DNA from: Siphonodentalium dalli
Taxonomy: Eukaryota; Mollusca; Scaphopoda; Gadilida; Siphonodentaliidae
Length of the DNA stretch: 64,000 nucleotides
Direction: 5' to 3'
NCBI GenBank assembly: GCA_032622095.1
Contig: CP136069.1
Span: 83,660,958-83,724,957, forward strand
A program made the position numbers and the translations under genes. The notes under the pieces are model-generated. The model worked only from the letters and a program-made list of their open reading frames with translations, had not been told where the DNA came from and made no database searches. Shown here in pieces: positions 10,156-21,927 of this stretch (within the stretch, counting starts at the first letter, position 1; the number at the start of each line of letters is the position of its first letter).

Positions 10156-11073
10156 CTAGAAGGTGACCCGAGTTCGTCCGGGCTTTGACCTGGAATTGTC
10201 CATTTTGAAGGTCAAGGTCAAGTGGGGTCACGATTTGACCAGTCAAAAAACACTGCCCGGACAAAAGTACCCGACAAACGTGCCCGTTGAAATCCATCCG
10301 GTTTTACCCGATTTGACCTTGAATTGACAATTTTGAAGGTCAAGGTCTGGTCGGGGTCACGATTGGACCCGTCCAAAACAATCAGTGGACAAAAGTAACC
10401 CCACGTATCAAATTTCGTCGAAATCCCATCAAAATTGGCGATTTGACCTTGAAGTTACCCGATTTCAAGGTCAAGGTCACACGGGCAATTAATATGCTTA
10501 TGAGACTCGCCATAAGAAAGTACCCCCACATTCCAAGTTTCATCGAAATCCCGTGATATTCGGGCGTTTGAACTTGAAATGACCCGATTTCAAGGTCAAG
10601 GTCACGTCGCACGGACAAATCCAGGCTATTCAAAAACCAAATTTCAAGTCGATAGCTCTACCCGTTCCGAGATCTGGTCTGCGCATGCGCGAAGCTGGCG
10701 TCGCACGTGCTCGGCGACCCGATAAAATTCGTATCCGGGGCAAGATACATTCACATACCAAATTTCAAGTCGATAGCTCCACCCGTTTCCGAGATCTGGT
10801 CTGCGCGAAGCTTGCGTCGCACGGGCTCGGCGACCCGATAAAATTCGTATCCGGGGCAAGATACATTCACATAGCAAATTTCAAGTCGATAGCTCCACCC
10901 GTTTCCGAGATCTCGTCTGCGCATGCGCTGCACGGGCTCGCCAATACGACGTTGACGACCGCCTGGTCAAACTACAAACACGTACCAAGTTTCGTCCCGA
11001 TCGGTCAACCCGTTTTCGAATGTATAAATGACATACAGACAGACATACAGAGGTCTTCAAAATATATATGAGA
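10156..11073 (-). mobile_element. Chimeric nonautonomous Helitron
   Basis: Read on the - strand it starts TCTCATATATATTTTGAAG (11073 downward) and ends CACCTTCTAG followed by T at 10155: the Helitron pattern TC...CTRR inserted next to T. A hairpin (CCCG/CGGG stem) sits just before the CTAG. The 5' two-thirds is family B, with ~120-bp tandem units containing 'gatagctccacccg'. The 3' third is family A, rich in 'caaggtcaaggtca'. The switch is near 10620. No Rep/helicase is encoded, so it would depend on an autonomous element. Confidence 0.75.
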
Positions 11074-11210
11074 CTAGCCGATGAGCCCGACGTTGTCCAG
11101 GCTATTCAAAAACCAAATTTCAAGTCGATCAAAAACCAAATTTCAAGTCGATAGGTCTACCCGTTTTCGAGATCTGGTCTGGCGTCGCACGGTCTCGGCG
11201 CCAGCGAGAT
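11074..11210 (-). mobile_element. 3' end of a family B Helitron, abutting the next element
   Basis: On the - strand it ends with hairpin GCCCG..CGGGC, then 'tcatcgg' and CTAG at 11077-11074. The very next base begins the 5' TC of the chimeric element. Only about 130 bp remain, with a short internal duplication of 'ccaaatttcaagtcgat'. Confidence 0.7.
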
Positions 11211-12591
11211 GTATGACGCTTGTGTATTAATTATAGTCACGTTTGTAGCCATGGCTTAATCCGCGAGAAGTATTAAATGGTTGTGTATTGTAGTGTTGTG
11301 CATGTATCAATGGCTGCATGGCCATAGTGTCTGCTTGCTCTTGATCAGGATCAGCATTTTTTAACCTCTGGTGTTAGTTTGCCATTAAGATTAACGGTTT
11401 TTATTAACCTCTGGTGTTAATTTGGCATTAAGATTAATGGAACATTATATTTCGCTTTCCGTATTTTTATCTCTGGTATCAGTTCATGGACGGACCTTAT
11501 GAACACTCTATGTGATCACACCATGCAAACCTAAGAGATGATGATTGTTTTATCAACTGATACGGACCACCGATTGCCCAAAACATGATATGAGGATACA
11601 CCACCGCAATGTATTGTTACTACAAAAGAACGAATGAGTTTTGCTTGTGTATGCCACCTGGATACACATGTATATAACACACAAGCACCGTACATCTCAC
11701 CCCAGGTGTGTGGACATCAGCCCACAAATGTTTGAAAACATTCTAGCCTTGTGTTGATTTCAACTAAAATGATGAGAATAAGTTGACAAGGGCCATAACC
11801 ACAGTAATGAATGTGTCAATGACACTGCAGAATGAAAATTTAATAGAGCAGCACTGCTTCAAGACTGTTAAAAAAAGCATTCATTTGCAAGAACAGTTAC
11901 ATTGAAGAACCAGCCCAATTGATACAAATGTTGGTATGCAGGTCAGTCACTCAAGCAGGGGCAATCAGCTGAAAATAGGCCACAGTATTAGAGATAGCTG
12001 GTCAGCTGGGGATTTGGCTATGGACATATGACCTAAAACTCACTTCAGATTTACAATTTTCCAGCACAAAATGACATTCTTTTAAAGGTCTTGGAGTAGT
12101 GTTGCTCTGTATTAAATTGTCATTCAAGCTTTTTACTAGTTTAGATCATGTACTTTGTATGCCAGTTATTCATTTCCAATATTTTTTTTTAACTTTCTGC
12201 AAACCCTCTTCCCAAAATTTCCCTTCTAAAAATATGATTAAAGTCATCTTTTTTACATTTTTATAGTTATATAATATGCCTGATGTGGTCTTCAGATGGC
12301 ATAGATTCCTTCAATTAAGTAGTTTTCTGAGTAGGTCTGTCATAAACCTTCCACCTCCTGACATATCTCAGATGTGGAATCCCCTTAATTGCATAATATA
12401 GCATCATACCCACATATATTATAATGAATAATAAAGCAGTCACAAATATTTCAGCCCAATGAAAACAAATGGAATTAGGACACATTGTTAAAAAAGATAT
12501 AGTGGTCGGCATTAACTTGGTTATGAACCTTGATCCAGAACTCATCTCAGTCCAATTTTTAATTGATCAACAGGCATAACATTCTCAAGTA
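11211..12591. other. Intergenic, no repeat recognised; one small open frame
   Basis: A degenerate duplication of 'ttaacctctggtgttag' occurs at 11363-11420. Apart from the small - strand frame at 12315-12545 nothing is seen. Confidence 0.5.
12315..12545 (-). CDS. Candidate small membrane-protein ORF, unrecognised
   Basis: A 76-residue frame starting at ATG 12545-12543 and ending TAA. Residues ~32-52 form one strong hydrophobic segment (EIFVTALLFIIIYVGMMLYY), followed by a basic, Arg/Lys-rich tail. I do not recognise a family. A frame of this length is not unexpected by chance in AT-rich sequence. What makes it worth listing is that it lies outside any repeat I can identify and has single-span membrane-protein topology with positive charges after the segment. 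No splice sites or promoter were resolved. Confidence 0.25.
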   Translation of the reverse strand: MSSGSRFITKLMPTTISFLTMCPNSICFHWAEIFVTALLFIIIYVGMMLYYAIKGIPHLRYVRRWKVYDRPTQKTT

Positions 12592-12804
12592 GAGTAATGC
12601 CCTAAATAATCAACTCCTTAACCACGGCAGAATTATGGGTAACTTTTCAGGATTTAGACGGAAATATGGCTTGTTGCCATTCATCGGAAAGCTCTCACTG
12701 AGAACTTTCCAATGAATGGCAACAAGCCATATTTCCGACTAAATCCTGAAAAGTTACCCATAATTCTACTGTGGTTAAGGAGTCGATTATTTAGGATGTT
12801 ACTT
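12592..12804. mobile_element. TA-flanked palindromic foldback MITE
   Basis: Same family as 4155-4366. Starts near TA-GAGTAATGCCC, palindromic arms meet at 'aaagctctcactgagaactttcc', and mirrors back to 'ggatgttac' near TA. Confidence 0.8.
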
Positions 12805-14971
12805 TATAGAAAATGATTTATAGGTAGTTTAACTGAAAATAATCATTAAATTTCACAAATCAAAATATATTAAGTCTCCTCTCACCATCTTCAGATATGA
12901 TATCATGGATATATACAGTGCAATCTATTTGACAGAAGTTCTTGGTACTGGAAATCAGTGAAATTTTAAATATTTTTCATCCCATAAAAGTTAATTAAAT
13001 GAGATTATAATATCCAATGGTCGATGGTTGTTAATTTTACGCTTTTTTATAAAATTTTACCAAATATCACAAAGTAATTCCTGATAGATTTTGAGTAAAT
13101 GAATTTTGAAATACCAGGAAATTTTGTGCATCTGATCCTTGAGCAATCAAACACAAAACACATGTTCATACATTATAAATTAAAATTCTCTACTTTGATC
13201 TTGATGTATGCAGGGGAAACAAAGTTTGACAAATGCACAAATGTGACACAAGTTGCACAACGTTCGTAGTCTGATGACCTAATTCATGACCTATTTGCAT
13301 GCCAGGTCCATGATAGTCTCAAAACACTAACTGGAATCGCACCATTACTCCATATTTGACTGCTTTGTGTTATGTCGTAATTTATTAATCAAAAGTTTCC
13401 ATAAACTAGTAACATCACTCTAGACTAGAGAAGTGTCACTGGATCTGAAATCGGTTTTGTTTTATAATTCATCGATGTAATTTCCGACATGCCATATATA
13501 TTTCACAGAGCCCTACAATGGCTGAGATACTCAGGCGGATGGACAAAAAAAATAAATTATTTCCAGATAAATAAAGTATGATAGATAACTCTAGAACGGG
13601 CTATGAAAACGTCATATGGCTCTTTTGAAAGCACTGTCTATGGCTAATCTCCATACCAAATTTCATTGACATCTGATAAACCATGGCTGAGATATCTACA
13701 CAGCTATTTCCAGATAAACAAAGTACTATATCTCTAGATTGTAAAAATGTGAATGTCGTAATTGGGCCCTCTTTTGAAGCAGTCCTGATGGCGAACCTCC
13801 ATACCATATTTCATTCAGATCCGATAACCCATGGATTTCTTAAAATTCAGCTATACATGGGGTTACACTGGTATGAAGAAATCAAAATAAACAACAATGT
13901 TTTATTATGAGAAATCACAAAACTTAAGCATATGCATATTAATTGCTTCAGAAGTGGAATACAATGTGATTCCATCTAACAAATTCAAGAAATGTTTTGA
14001 CCTCAAAGACAGTAAAAACAGTAACACACATTCAAACTGATTCTCAGAATCATGTCAAAATACCAATATACGAGGCTCCCTATGGGAGACCTTGGTCTTT
14101 AATGCTGCACCAGCGCAGCTCCTGTCATCAAAGGGTTAAATGATCATTTGTATGATTCAAAGCTATTCCAGGTTTTCAAGGCCACATGAAAACCCTGTAA
14201 ACATTAGACTTAAAATATTAATAAAAAAATCTAGACTATTCCAGGTTTTCAATGCCATGTAACTTGAATACATTAAAATTTAAATACCAAAAAAGTGTTA
14301 TATTTTTCAATTAACAATGTCCGTTTGAATCATTGAAAGTAAAAATAAATTTCTGTTTCATTAATGTAATTTTAAATACTAGAATCTAAATTAAACAAAT
14401 ACAGCCATGGTAATTTCAACAAAGGGCCATAACTCTGGTGAAAATAGGCAGGTTGAATCCAAATTCGGACTTGACCTGTGTATTAGGTTAGTAAACTCAC
14501 ATACCAAATTTCATTCCATTCAGTTCAAACTTTAATAAATAAAGTTATTATTCGGAAACGAAAATTGAGTGGAAATTCCAACAAAAATGGCAATAACTCT
14601 GGTGAAAATTGGCAGTCGGAACACAAATTCAAAATTAACCTGTATTTTGTACTAGTAAACCTGCATACCAAATATCATTCCATTCAGTTTACTAAAGTTA
14701 TCACTTGGAAATGAACAAATTTAACCGACAGATGGACCAATAATATAATGGACAACATAATATGTTCCGTTTTTGATAGGACATTGATTTGCAAAAAAAT
14801 AGCATGGATGACATACTAGTATGAAGATTGTAGTCACATATTTGAGACGTTTTAAAACAATTTAATCGCCCAACATTTCAGCTATTCTAGTGGACTTTTT
14901 AACTTGATAATGGCTACCAGAATATCTGAAAGCTTCTGCGTTTAAATGATTATAACAAGTCTCAAGGTGTA
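12805..14971. other. Intergenic with short tandem duplications
   Basis: 13500-13910 holds decayed direct repeats around 'ccatggctgagat'. 14415-14730 holds a two-unit repeat with 'ccataactctggtgaaaat' and 'ataccaaatttcattccatt'. 14069-14139 is the 3' remnant of a PB1 MITE ending AAAGGGTTAA. No gene found. Confidence 0.5.
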
Positions 14972-15184
14972 CAGTAATGCTCTAATTAATCGACTTCTTA
15001 ACCACAGCAGAATTATGGGTAACTTTTCAGGATTTAGTCGGAAATATGGCTTGTTGCCATTCATCTGAAAGCTCTCGACGAGAGCTTTCCGATGAATGGC
15101 AACAAGCCATATCTCCGACTAAATCCTGAAAAGTTACCGATAATTATGCTGTGGTTAAGAAGTCGATTAATTAGAGCATTACTG
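14972..15184. mobile_element. TA-flanked palindromic foldback MITE
   Basis: Starts TA-CAGTAATGC and ends GCATTACTG-TA. The arms are almost perfect mirrors around 'gctctcgacgagagc', and this is one of the best-preserved copies in the window. Confidence 0.88.
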
Positions 15185-15507
15185 TATCTCCAATATTCTT
15201 TTTACAAAAAAATAGCAAGGAACCCTGAACACATCTTTAGTGCCAAAAATACAAGTCACTACCAGGTAATCCAGGAACTACACTGAGCACACAAAACACA
15301 ATCAACAGAAACAATCATCTGTGCTGATAAAATATCACAGTCTTATGGAATGTTTTGAAGCTATGGGGAATGTTACATTTATTATAAATCTCTTCACTTC
15401 AGGCCAATATAAATAAATTATTAGAATCTCATCAAACTTTTTTGGAAAATTGGGAGCGGCGGTCATATTTAATTTTTTGATATTTTATTCTTGCTAACAT
15501 AAAACCA

Positions 15508-15968
15508 TTAAAGATGCATTATCTGAATTAACGCTCCTAAATTACTATTTTTTTGGCTTCGGGCGTAAAAAATTCAAGTCGAGGAACCCACCCATCAAAG
15601 CTCAAGAGTGATCAGATATCAATTTTTGAAGTTTGTTATTTCTCAAGATGTGCAATAATTTGTGACCCAGAAACACTTTGTCAAATGGATGGTCTCGGAC
15701 AAAATTGCGGATGAAGATGGATAACTCTAAAATCAAGTGGTAATACGGCCAAATTTTGTGATACTTAAAGTGATAATATGGCCATACTTTGTTGAACAAA
15801 ATGTTGATAAGTAACATGTTTTGAGAAATATGATACCATAGTTGACAGTGGTTAGCATTATTTTTTTTTACAATAAATTGATTCTTATAACTAAAGCGTA
15901 TTTTGAACAAATGTGTTTCTTGTATCTTGATTTTATGGGGACCGTCTGATCAGATTGAGTACCTTTAA
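15508..15968. mobile_element. TTAA-flanked MITE (AGGTACTCAATCCG family)
   Basis: Left end TTAA-AGATGCATTATCTG is diverged; right end CAGATTGAGTACCT-TTAA is typical. It is closest to the copy at 54400-54862, which shares the diverged left end. Confidence 0.7.
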
Positions 15969-16423
15969 AATAAAATATATCTTTTCTCAGGCATTTAGAT
16001 CTCAATTATGAGATGAGGGAGGGAGGATATTTATTTTAATTTTCTTCTCAAAACATGGAAAACACACTCCAGGAACAAACAAAACATAATTTTCCAATAT
16101 TATTAATAGAAAATATTGAGAAAAAAAATATTTGATGAGGCTTTTTAAAAGAAAATTTCCGTGATAAGTGAGGTGCCTGAGAACACAGAATTTTTATTTA
16201 TCTGGCTTAATTGGTTCTAGAATTAAAGCAATATCCTACCTTATACAATACAAGTTGATTTAAATTGCTCAATTTGTTAAAAGTAGACTGATTAATGGGT
16301 CATTGCAATGTACTTTGAGAAAAAAAGTTTACATCAAAATTATCCAAATAAAAATATTTGAGGAGGGATGAAAAAATAGGGTCGGGACTCGGGAGGGGAT
16401 GAGAATCTAGCTATATTGTTATA

Positions 16424-16665
16424 CAGTAATGCCCTAAATAATCGACTCCTTAACCACAGCAGAATTATGGGTAATTTTTCAGGATTTAGTCGGAAATATG
16501 GCTTGTTGCCATTCATCGGAAAGCTCTCACTGAGAGCTTTCCGATGAATGGCAACAAGCATATTTCCGACTAAATCCTGAAAAAATGCCCATAATTTCCG
16601 ACTAAATCCTGAAAAATTACCCATAATTCTGCTGTGGTTAAGGAGTCTATTATTTAGGGCATTTT
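16424..16665. mobile_element. TA-flanked foldback MITE with internal duplication
   Basis: Starts TA-CAGTAATGCCC. The right arm carries an extra tandem copy of 'ataatttccgactaaatcct' (about 16590-16620), so the palindrome is asymmetric. Confidence 0.75.
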
Positions 16666-17030
16666 TATATTGGCCTTATGGAAGTAGTGGCATGCCTTCC
16701 TTATGATTGAACAAGTTTTTTTATGTCTTGTGAATGATGGGCCCCAGGGAGCCAAATATCTTTGTAACTGCTAATGGACCTTTCCACAGCTGTCAATAAA
16801 ATAATTATTAGCAGATAGTTTCTACGAATCGGTGACTGAGTCAGTCACTTGGTGCAATGAAAATTCTTTGTTCACCCTATTAATGTTGATATTCATGCAT
16901 ACTTTCAGTGTTAAATTGCCTATATTCAAACAACATTTTTTGCTGTCAAATCATAATGTACTGAAATTTCGCCATGATGTTGGAAATTCATCAATGTTAT
17001 ATAACACTTTTTTTCATTTTGCGAGACATT

Positions 17031-17075
17031 TGTCATAATTTTCACAATTCGCCTTTAATTGTGAAAATTATGACA
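17031..17075. repeat. Perfect hairpin, 19-bp stem and 7-base loop
   Basis: Stem strands 17031-17049 and 17057-17075 ('tgtcataattttcacaatt') are exact reverse complements. Isolated; no other element boundary was identified nearby. Confidence 0.9.
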
Positions 17076-17496
17076 TGTCCTCTGGAGTAGTATAGCATAA
17101 AGGCAAGCGCTGTTAAACTAATTAAACTATTTCTGCAGACGCCTTGTCTCCTAGCTCCTCCCACTATTGAATATGTGCAGAAAGATCCATTGTAATTGTG
17201 AGTTTGCAGAGAGTTTTAGCAAAATTTTCAAGTACAATTAGTTAGGAATCCTGGATGGGCTCTCTTGTTTTCATCATTTAATATTGACACTCACACATGA
17301 AATCACGTTGTGGAACATGAATGCAGGACATTGGTTGGTCGTGCGCAGACCCAACTTGTTTTTTCTTCTTCTATTTTTGTGTGTAGACACAACTTGCACC
17401 GAACCAGGAGAAGAATGTTGGAAATGGGCGCATAATGCTCTTTTAATCTGCCAGTTGTCTAGGATGAGTGCAAATATAAGTAAATGGATGTTGATT

Positions 17497-17564
17497 TTGA
17501 GAAAATGCACTGGCACAGGACCTTTAATGCTGCACCAGCGCAGCTCCCGTCATGAAAAGGTTAA
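17497..17564 (+). mobile_element. 3' remnant of PB1 TTAA MITE
   Basis: Matches the PB1 right end: 'atgcactggcacaggacc', 'tgcaccagcgcagctcc', then CATGAAAAGGTTAA. Confidence 0.7.
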
Positions 17565-17673
17565 ATTGCATGACATTTCCCAGTAAGTGCATCTCTGTAG
17601 CAATGCCATAGTAACATATGTTACAAGTAACCCATTCATATGGCTAAACCCGGCTATTATGGTATAACAGTAC

Positions 17674-18902
17674 TTAACCCTTTGGCGAGTAGAACGACAT
17701 ATATGTCGTCTATCGGTTGAGGAGTAGAACGACGTATATGTCATTTCAGGAAGCGTTATTTTATCTAGACATAACTTCAATAAATCATCTGATTTATAAA
17801 CAATTTGTATAGGAGTTATTTTTATAAATATAATGTCCTATAGGGTTGAAATGATTAATCGACTAGCTGTTGTCGACGCTGAAATGTCAGAACGTCGACT
17901 CTGAATTTTGCCGTCGACTAGTCGGAACATAGTGTATTAGTTACATGCATAACGTTTTCAAGATCGATTCCGGCATAAACGGTGCTAACTGTGCGTAAGT
18001 TACGGTAAGTATGTTTGGTGGCACCCGGAATTGACAGTGTTACTAGTATCGACACACACGGTGACCCGACTATTAAGTGAAAGACTGAAATTGACAACAC
18101 AATGTCTCACTCGTCGTTTGAGGTCAAAGACATCACTGCGACATGATGGCAATGATTGACGCTGCTTTATCGTTTGTTGGAGACCGCTTTGATCTAGACA
18201 CTGTGTATATTTCAATTGATCTCGCACCATCGGGTTATGATGCGACGCTGTGTGAAGGTCACTTAAGGTGACGTCATTGGTGCTACCGTATAAATGATAC
18301 TGACAGCGCTTGATCGGCACTCTGGCAATTTTCACAGAATTAAAAATCAGATCAATGAATATTAAATTTAAAACCTGTATAAATGATCGTGTTTTTAGCA
18401 AACATCTTGATATTTAGAAACTTTCCAATCATTATCCACCACATGTCTAATTATATAATTACATTCAGTGTGTTGGATAAATATCAAGATGTTTACTGTA
18501 TTATTTCCCAAATAAATTGGTTTCTATGCAGGGAAATGCGCTACGCAATAGACCGTCATTGACTCATTGCATCAGTCATCAGTGTACGCCATGTACGATG
18601 AATTTTCCGTACCATGTTATGTTTGAAAGTTTTGATATCGGGTACCGACTAGTCGATGCAACGTGACTTTTGGGCATCGACTAGTCGACTTTGAAATTCA
18701 CTAGTCGTTTCAACACTAATGTTCCAAATGTATAAGTGCAATCGATTATGATAACACACGTTAACAAAAAATGCACATAAATTAAAACGAATTATTGGAC
18801 CCTTTTGGCCCGAACTTGTTAATAATTACTGCTATGACGTTGACGTTAAATTTACTCATGACGTCATGTATATGACATTAGAGATACTCTCCAAAGGGTT
18901 AA
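17674..18902. mobile_element. TTAA-flanked 1.2-kb element with a nested hAT-like element
   Basis: Starts TTAACCCTTTGGCGAGTAG and ends CTCCAAAGGGTTAA: TTAA plus inverted CCCTTTGG ends, a piggyBac-type signature. The first 60 bp contain an internal palindrome around 'cgacatatatgtcg'. Most of the interior is a separate insertion at 17841-18718. No transposase frame is seen. Confidence 0.78.
17841..18718. mobile_element. hAT-like nonautonomous element nested in the TTAA element
   Basis: Ends TAGGGTTGAAATGATTAATC and, inverted, TAGTGTTGAAACGACTAGT: hAT-like TIRs. The 8-bp flanks ATGTCCTA (17833-17840) and ATGTTCCA (18719-18726) agree at six positions, consistent with an aged 8-bp target duplication. 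'gactagtcga' palindromes recur near both ends. Interior open frames look random. Confidence 0.7.
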
Positions 18903-19434
18903 GCTATTTGATGGAGAAAGGTCTTTGTTTGGTTCATGAATGTTACACCCAGGAAAGTTAATTCTACCAGTAATTGTAATTTTTGTGAATACTCTCTACA
19001 GATTATCTCCAGTACCAGCTGAAACAATCTATTGTTTACAGAATCTGATAGATTTTATGAAGCTGCATAATAATGAAGCACTAAATTGTCATTTTCATCA
19101 ATAAGAAAACAAACAAATACACAAATATCATTAACATAAATTATAGCATAACAAATGAAAAATATATAATTAGTTTATCCTGTCAATATTTGATTCTTAA
19201 TAACAATTTATTTTCAAAAATAAATATCTAATATGAACATAATATGTTGAGTGAGTGATGAGGTCCTGGATTTCTTCTGTTAATGTTATATGAGGGTGCC
19301 TCAGTACCACTGAAGCAAATTATTAAAAACTGAACTGATTATTGTGAAATATAGAGTTGTCATTGCCAACCAATACTTTTATTTGTCACCATAAACTATT
19401 GTGCTATTGAAAGACAAAGTATGTATGTTTCCTT
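18903..19434. other. Intergenic, nothing recognised
   Basis: AT-rich sequence between two mobile elements with no coding or repeat signal that I could identify. Confidence 0.5.
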
Positions 19435-20170
19435 AAGCGCGCCGCACACGATGTGATATTTGTTGCACGATATTTGTCGCAGACCCTTGCGACGTAAGAT
19501 CTGTGTGCGCACACGGTACGATTTTAGTCGTGCGACTTCTGTTTTTATCACTTACGGTAGATCACTGCACACGATACGATCGGATCGTACGATCTGGTTG
19601 TTTACTTTCTCGTGAATGCAATGGGTTACCGTATTATTAACGTGGTATATATGCTATAGGTATAGGTCTATATTTGTATTTATCGCAGATATTAAATCCG
19701 AATTTCCAATAAATATTAATATTACAAGTGTTTGTAGTTCTATAGACTAGTAGGCCCAGTATACCTGATTTAATTCCCCACACAAATTCACAATCAGATA
19801 TGATTTTGACACCAATTTGCTGGTGTCCAGTCCACCTGTTTCAATTGTAGTTGTATTGCAGAGGCATGAATGTATTCCGCCCTCCAAAATATCCCGCTAC
19901 TCTGACTTTGAAGGACACTGCATGGACGCCATGTTGTTGTGAAATAAAACATGTGATTGCCGCATGATCATATTAATAGTTGAATCTGATTGGCTACTTC
20001 GAATAAATCGTACAACTCGATCGTAGAAAATCAAAATTATTTGATTCCTTGCGGGGCCGATCGTGCGACAAAATGTCCTGCGATTTTCCACTGCACACCC
20101 TACGATTTGCCCCGTAACCGATGCCCGATATTTGCCGTACGATATAGATCTCATAGTGTGCGGCACGCTT
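19435..20170. mobile_element. MITE with AAGCGYGCCGCACAC inverted ends
   Basis: The left end AAGCGCGCCGCACACGATG and the right end CATAGTGTGCGGCACGCTT are inverted repeats. Interior is a loose foldback of 'tgcgacgtaagatc', 'acgatacgatcggatcgt' and 'gccgatcgtgcgac' phrases. Superfamily not determined, since the target duplication is unclear. Confidence 0.65.
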
Positions 20171-20470
20171 TATATCTACCATTATATTTACACATTTATT
20201 GTGCTGATATGGCCAAGTTTGCATGTTAATAGTTGTTTTCGGTACCCAGAATATCCAAAACTTGATTAGGATACCCCACAGAAGAACATAAAAAAAAATC
20301 AGCATCATGTCAGCAAGAAACCTGGACACATTGTCCAGGATAAACCTGATTTATATAATTCACAATTGATCCGGGGGTTTTGTCATCACATAATATCAAC
20401 TTCTAACCATATATAATTTATTGCATGTGAGAATAATTCCAACCAATGCTATCATGATGTTGTTAGGCTG

Positions 20471-21190
20471 ATGGGGGTCACTCTCACCTAAAAATGTGCT
20501 AAAGCGTACACAGGTTTTCAAAATGTGCTGAAGGGTACACAGGGTTTTCTATTGGAACTAATGCAGTTACTTCAACTGTGTTCTTGAAAGTCTGACGCTC
20601 ATCAGCAGTTTGTTTCAGTTCACTTTAATCTTCGTTGGAATCAGTACTCATGGCAAACGCGAAAACTAAATGTCATTTTGAATCAGATTTCAAAACCTGT
20701 GTACCCTTCAGCACATTTTTAATAATAATATAATAATAATGACCAGTTTTATATAGCGATTAACCAATTACACGCTAGGTACAATATTACCCCAGTCATC
20801 AGTACAAGCCAACCAATGAACTGGCTACAGCCATTGCAGGCGCTGCTCTAGTTTGAGCAGAACATGCTCTGATACTCATCAGTATGACAAGCTGACTGGC
20901 ACTCTTTTAACGCATGATTGATGCGAAGCTGACACAGTACGAGCGACCTTGCTTAAGGGTCACAACTTGGCGCGGGTTTTGAAACAGCGAGCAATCCGAC
21001 AATTGCACGTCGCTCAAAGCGCCCAAGCCACTGCTATGTGGAGACTCAATGACCGGCGACGTGCTGTGAACCCATATCGATGTGTTTACAGCGATTACAA
21101 GTTTGACACGCTAACCACTGGACCACGGAGCTCCACAAAAGCTGTGTACCCGTCAGCACATTTTTTGGTGAGCGTGACCCCTTCAGCTGT
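20471..21190. repeat. Inverted-repeat unit disrupted by a SINE
   Basis: Left 'gggggtcactctcacc' plus 'aatgtgctaaagcgtacaca' mirrors right 'tgtgtacccgtcagcacatt' plus 'ggtgagcgtgacccc'. Further copies of 'gtgctgaagggtacacagg' occur at 20525 and, inverted, at 20696. The SINE at 20720-21134 lies inside it. Confidence 0.65.
20720..21134 (-). mobile_element. tRNA-headed SINE
   Basis: On the - strand the head 'ctccgtggtccagtggtta' (21131 downward) is tRNA-like with a box A (TGGTCCAGTGG); 'gggttcacagc' about 60 bp on resembles box B, the RNA polymerase III promoter pair. The body has 'gacccttaagcaaggtcgct' and 'gtcagcttgtcatactgatg'. The tail 'cgctatataaaactggtc' ends in ATTATTATT-type repeats, typical of SINE tails. 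A relative lies at 35150-35456. Confidence 0.75.
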
Positions 21191-21482
21191 AGTTAGACTT
21201 CCCTTGGTAACTGTATTACTTGTTTTGAACAAGCCTGGAAATCAGGTAACTAAATCAAAAGTTATCATCCAGAAACAAAATTAATCAACAAATTCTTAGT
21301 CGACAAGGACGAGAACTCAGGTAAAAATGGGCACCCCTCATCCATATTTGAACTTGGCCTTTGCCCCAACCTCACATTCCAAATATTGTTTAATTTCATC
21401 TGGAAATTGATCATCTCAGACAGGCGGCACTGGTGATATATATAGTTTCGGTGTAATTTATTGAGGGACAATGTGCTGTGAC

Positions 21483-21927
21483 CAAGCCTGCAAGTAGTGT
21501 GTCTGAAATTTGCAGAATGAGGTCCCCAGAGGGTGATTTTAGTGACTATCCCACACAGCAGGATAGTATCACTAAATTCACCCTCTGAGAACCTCATTCT
21601 GCTTAGGCCTCAACCGCTACGGGAGACCGATGATCAGATTGAAGTCCCTTAATTGAAGTTGGTGATGTTCACCATTAGTCACCTCGTTTATGCATTTTAT
21701 TTTCTGAAAATTAGGGAATATAGAAACTGAACATAAGGGAAAAAGTAACAAAAAATAATGTTAATTTGAGACTATAGATACTTCCCAGAAGACGAGACCT
21801 AAGCTGCAGAATGAGGTCCCCAGATGGTGAATTTGGTGCTGCTAGCCTCCTGTGTGGGGTAGCATCACTAAATTCACCCTCTGGGGACCTCATTCTGCAA
21901 ATGTCAAACACACTATTTCAATGCTTG
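21483..21927. mobile_element. hAT-type MITE with double palindromic arms
   Basis: Starts CAAGCCTGCAAGTAGTGTGTC and ends CACACTATTTCAATGCTTG. Each arm is a palindrome around 'gaggtccccagagggtga' and its complement. The flanking 8-mers (GCTGTGAC and AATTTAAA) do not match, unlike copies 45145 and 47383. Confidence 0.75.

Noticed and set aside
10644-11071. ORFs with repeated 'RPDKIRIRGKIHSHTKFQV'
   Set aside because: They are translations of the Helitron family B tandem units, as at 59918-60470, and occur in several frames on both strands.
20949-21284. + strand 111-residue ORF
   Set aside because: Antisense to a tRNA-headed SINE.
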